A DNA stretch of 5,855 nt from an uncultured Oscillospiraceae bacterium (GTDB taxonomy: Bacteria; Bacillota; Clostridia; Oscillospirales; Oscillospiraceae). The stretch spans positions 1 to 5,855 of the forward strand of contig CAJULZ010000143.1 of NCBI GenBank assembly GCA_910587205.1. Direction: 5' to 3'. Both the position numbers and the translations under genes were made by a program. Positions 5,239 to 5,855 of this stretch are shown in pieces. Within the stretch, counting starts at the first letter, position 1, and each line of letters starts with the position of its first letter. The notes beneath the pieces were generated by a model. That model saw only the letters and a list, made by a program, of their open reading frames with translations. It was not told the origin of the DNA and searched no databases.

Positions 5239-5855
5239 TCACTTGACGATCTTATAATAGGTGCGGGCGGTGAGCAGGTATACCACGGCGTACACCGCCA
5301 GGAACGCGGCCAGGGCGCCCGCGGTGCACAGCGCCACGGTCATGACGTTGCGCACCCCGAACATGGTGAGCATACGGGCCACCAGGTTGAAGTCGAACAG
5401 GATGTGCACCGCCGCCACCGCGATGGGCAGGAAGAACACGACCAGAACCTGGCTGCGGATGGAGGACTTCACCTCCCGCTGGCTCAGGCCCACCTTGCGC
5501 ATGATCTCGAAGCGGCCCTGGTCCTCGTAGCCCTCGGACACCTGCTTGTAGTAGATGATCAGCACCGTGGCCATCAGGAACACGACACCCAGGATGATGC
5601 CCAGGAACAGGAAGCCTCCGGCCATGGCGTAGCCGTCCACCGCCATCTCGGCCCGGCTGTCTGTACGCCAGTAGGCCCAGGCGCCGGTGCCGTCGTAGAA
5701 GTTCTCGTGCATGGAGGCGTCGCTCCAGGCGTCCATGAGGGCCAGCTCCTGATCGTTGGTGCAGTCCAGGTCCACCAGGAGGACGGCGGCCAGTTCGGCG
5801 GCGGAATGTTCCAAAGCGGCCTGCTGGAGGGCCCAGAGATCCATGAGGGCGGCCC
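5239..5855 (-). CDS. BceB-type ABC transporter permease (FtsX-like), C-terminal part
   Basis: The open frame enters from the right edge with no stop and ends at 5239, so about 204 C-terminal residues are visible. Counting from the first visible Met (5844), residues 1-70 look like the end of the large extracellular domain, and membrane segments lie at about 75-98, 132-151 and 165-191, the last three helices of the FtsX fold. The cytoplasmic loop YYKQVSEGYEDQGRFEIMRKVG followed by LSQREVKSSIRSQ is characteristic of BceB permeases, which with a BceA ATPase detect and remove peptide antibiotics such as bacitracin and signal to a BceRS two-component system. Those partners would be upstream, outside the window. 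It is intact at its C-terminus (ends TARTYYKIVK). Whether it resists antibiotics or exports another lipid or peptide cannot be told from this part. Confidence 0.88.
   Translation of the reverse strand, partial: AALMDLWALQQAALEHSAAELAAVLLVDLDCTNDQELALMDAWSDASMHENFYDGTGAWAYWRTDSRAEMAVDGYAMAGGFLFLGIILGVVFLMATVLIIYYKQVSEGYEDQGRFEIMRKVGLSQREVKSSIRSQVLVVFFLPIAVAAVHILFDFNLVARMLTMFGVRNVMTVALCTAGALAAFLAVYAVVYLLTARTYYKIVK

Overview
The window is GC-rich and tightly packed. Strong AGGAGG-type ribosome sites, sigma-A-like promoters and the gene families present fit a high-GC Firmicute, most likely a gut Oscillospiraceae-type bacterium (Flavonifractor/Lawsonibacter/Oscillibacter relatives). That placement is inferred from composition and gene style, not from a marker gene.

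Layout: (1) Bases 1-55, minus strand, hold the first 18 codons of a PfkB-family sugar kinase (fructokinase-like) that runs off the left edge, with a good minus-strand promoter just upstream. (2) Bases 254-2014, plus strand, encode a complete Na+/phosphate cotransporter-family protein with a C-terminal PhoU-like part, transcribed divergently from the kinase. A perfect 14-bp hairpin (2020-2050) separates it from the convergent gene that follows. (3) Bases 2105-3007, minus, encode a 300-residue coiled-coil protein that I do not recognise. (4) Bases 3008-3190 are a structured intergenic region with an imperfect 25-nt direct repeat and two mutually exclusive stems. (5) Bases 3191-4507, minus, encode a compact intracellular GH13 alpha-amylase-family enzyme. 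Its extended -10 promoter uses the stop codon of the upstream gene, and a strong palindrome lies at the predicted transcription start. (6) Bases 4566-5171, minus, encode a small DUF305-like protein made of two similar helical halves. (7) Bases 5239-5855, minus, are the C-terminal part of a BceB-type ABC transporter permease that runs off the right edge.

Functionally this is a mixed stretch rather than one pathway. The kinase and the amylase-family enzyme both belong to intracellular sugar use but are not adjacent. The Na/Pi protein handles phosphate or a similar anion, and the BceB-like permease belongs to a peptide-antibiotic sensing and export module whose ATPase and two-component system would lie outside the window. 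I see no RNA genes, CRISPR arrays, transposases or phage genes. I did not find a clear new multi-gene system. The items most worth a second look are the amylase promoter/palindrome, the repeat and alternative stems at 3042-3204, the orphan coiled-coil protein and the tandem DUF305-like protein.
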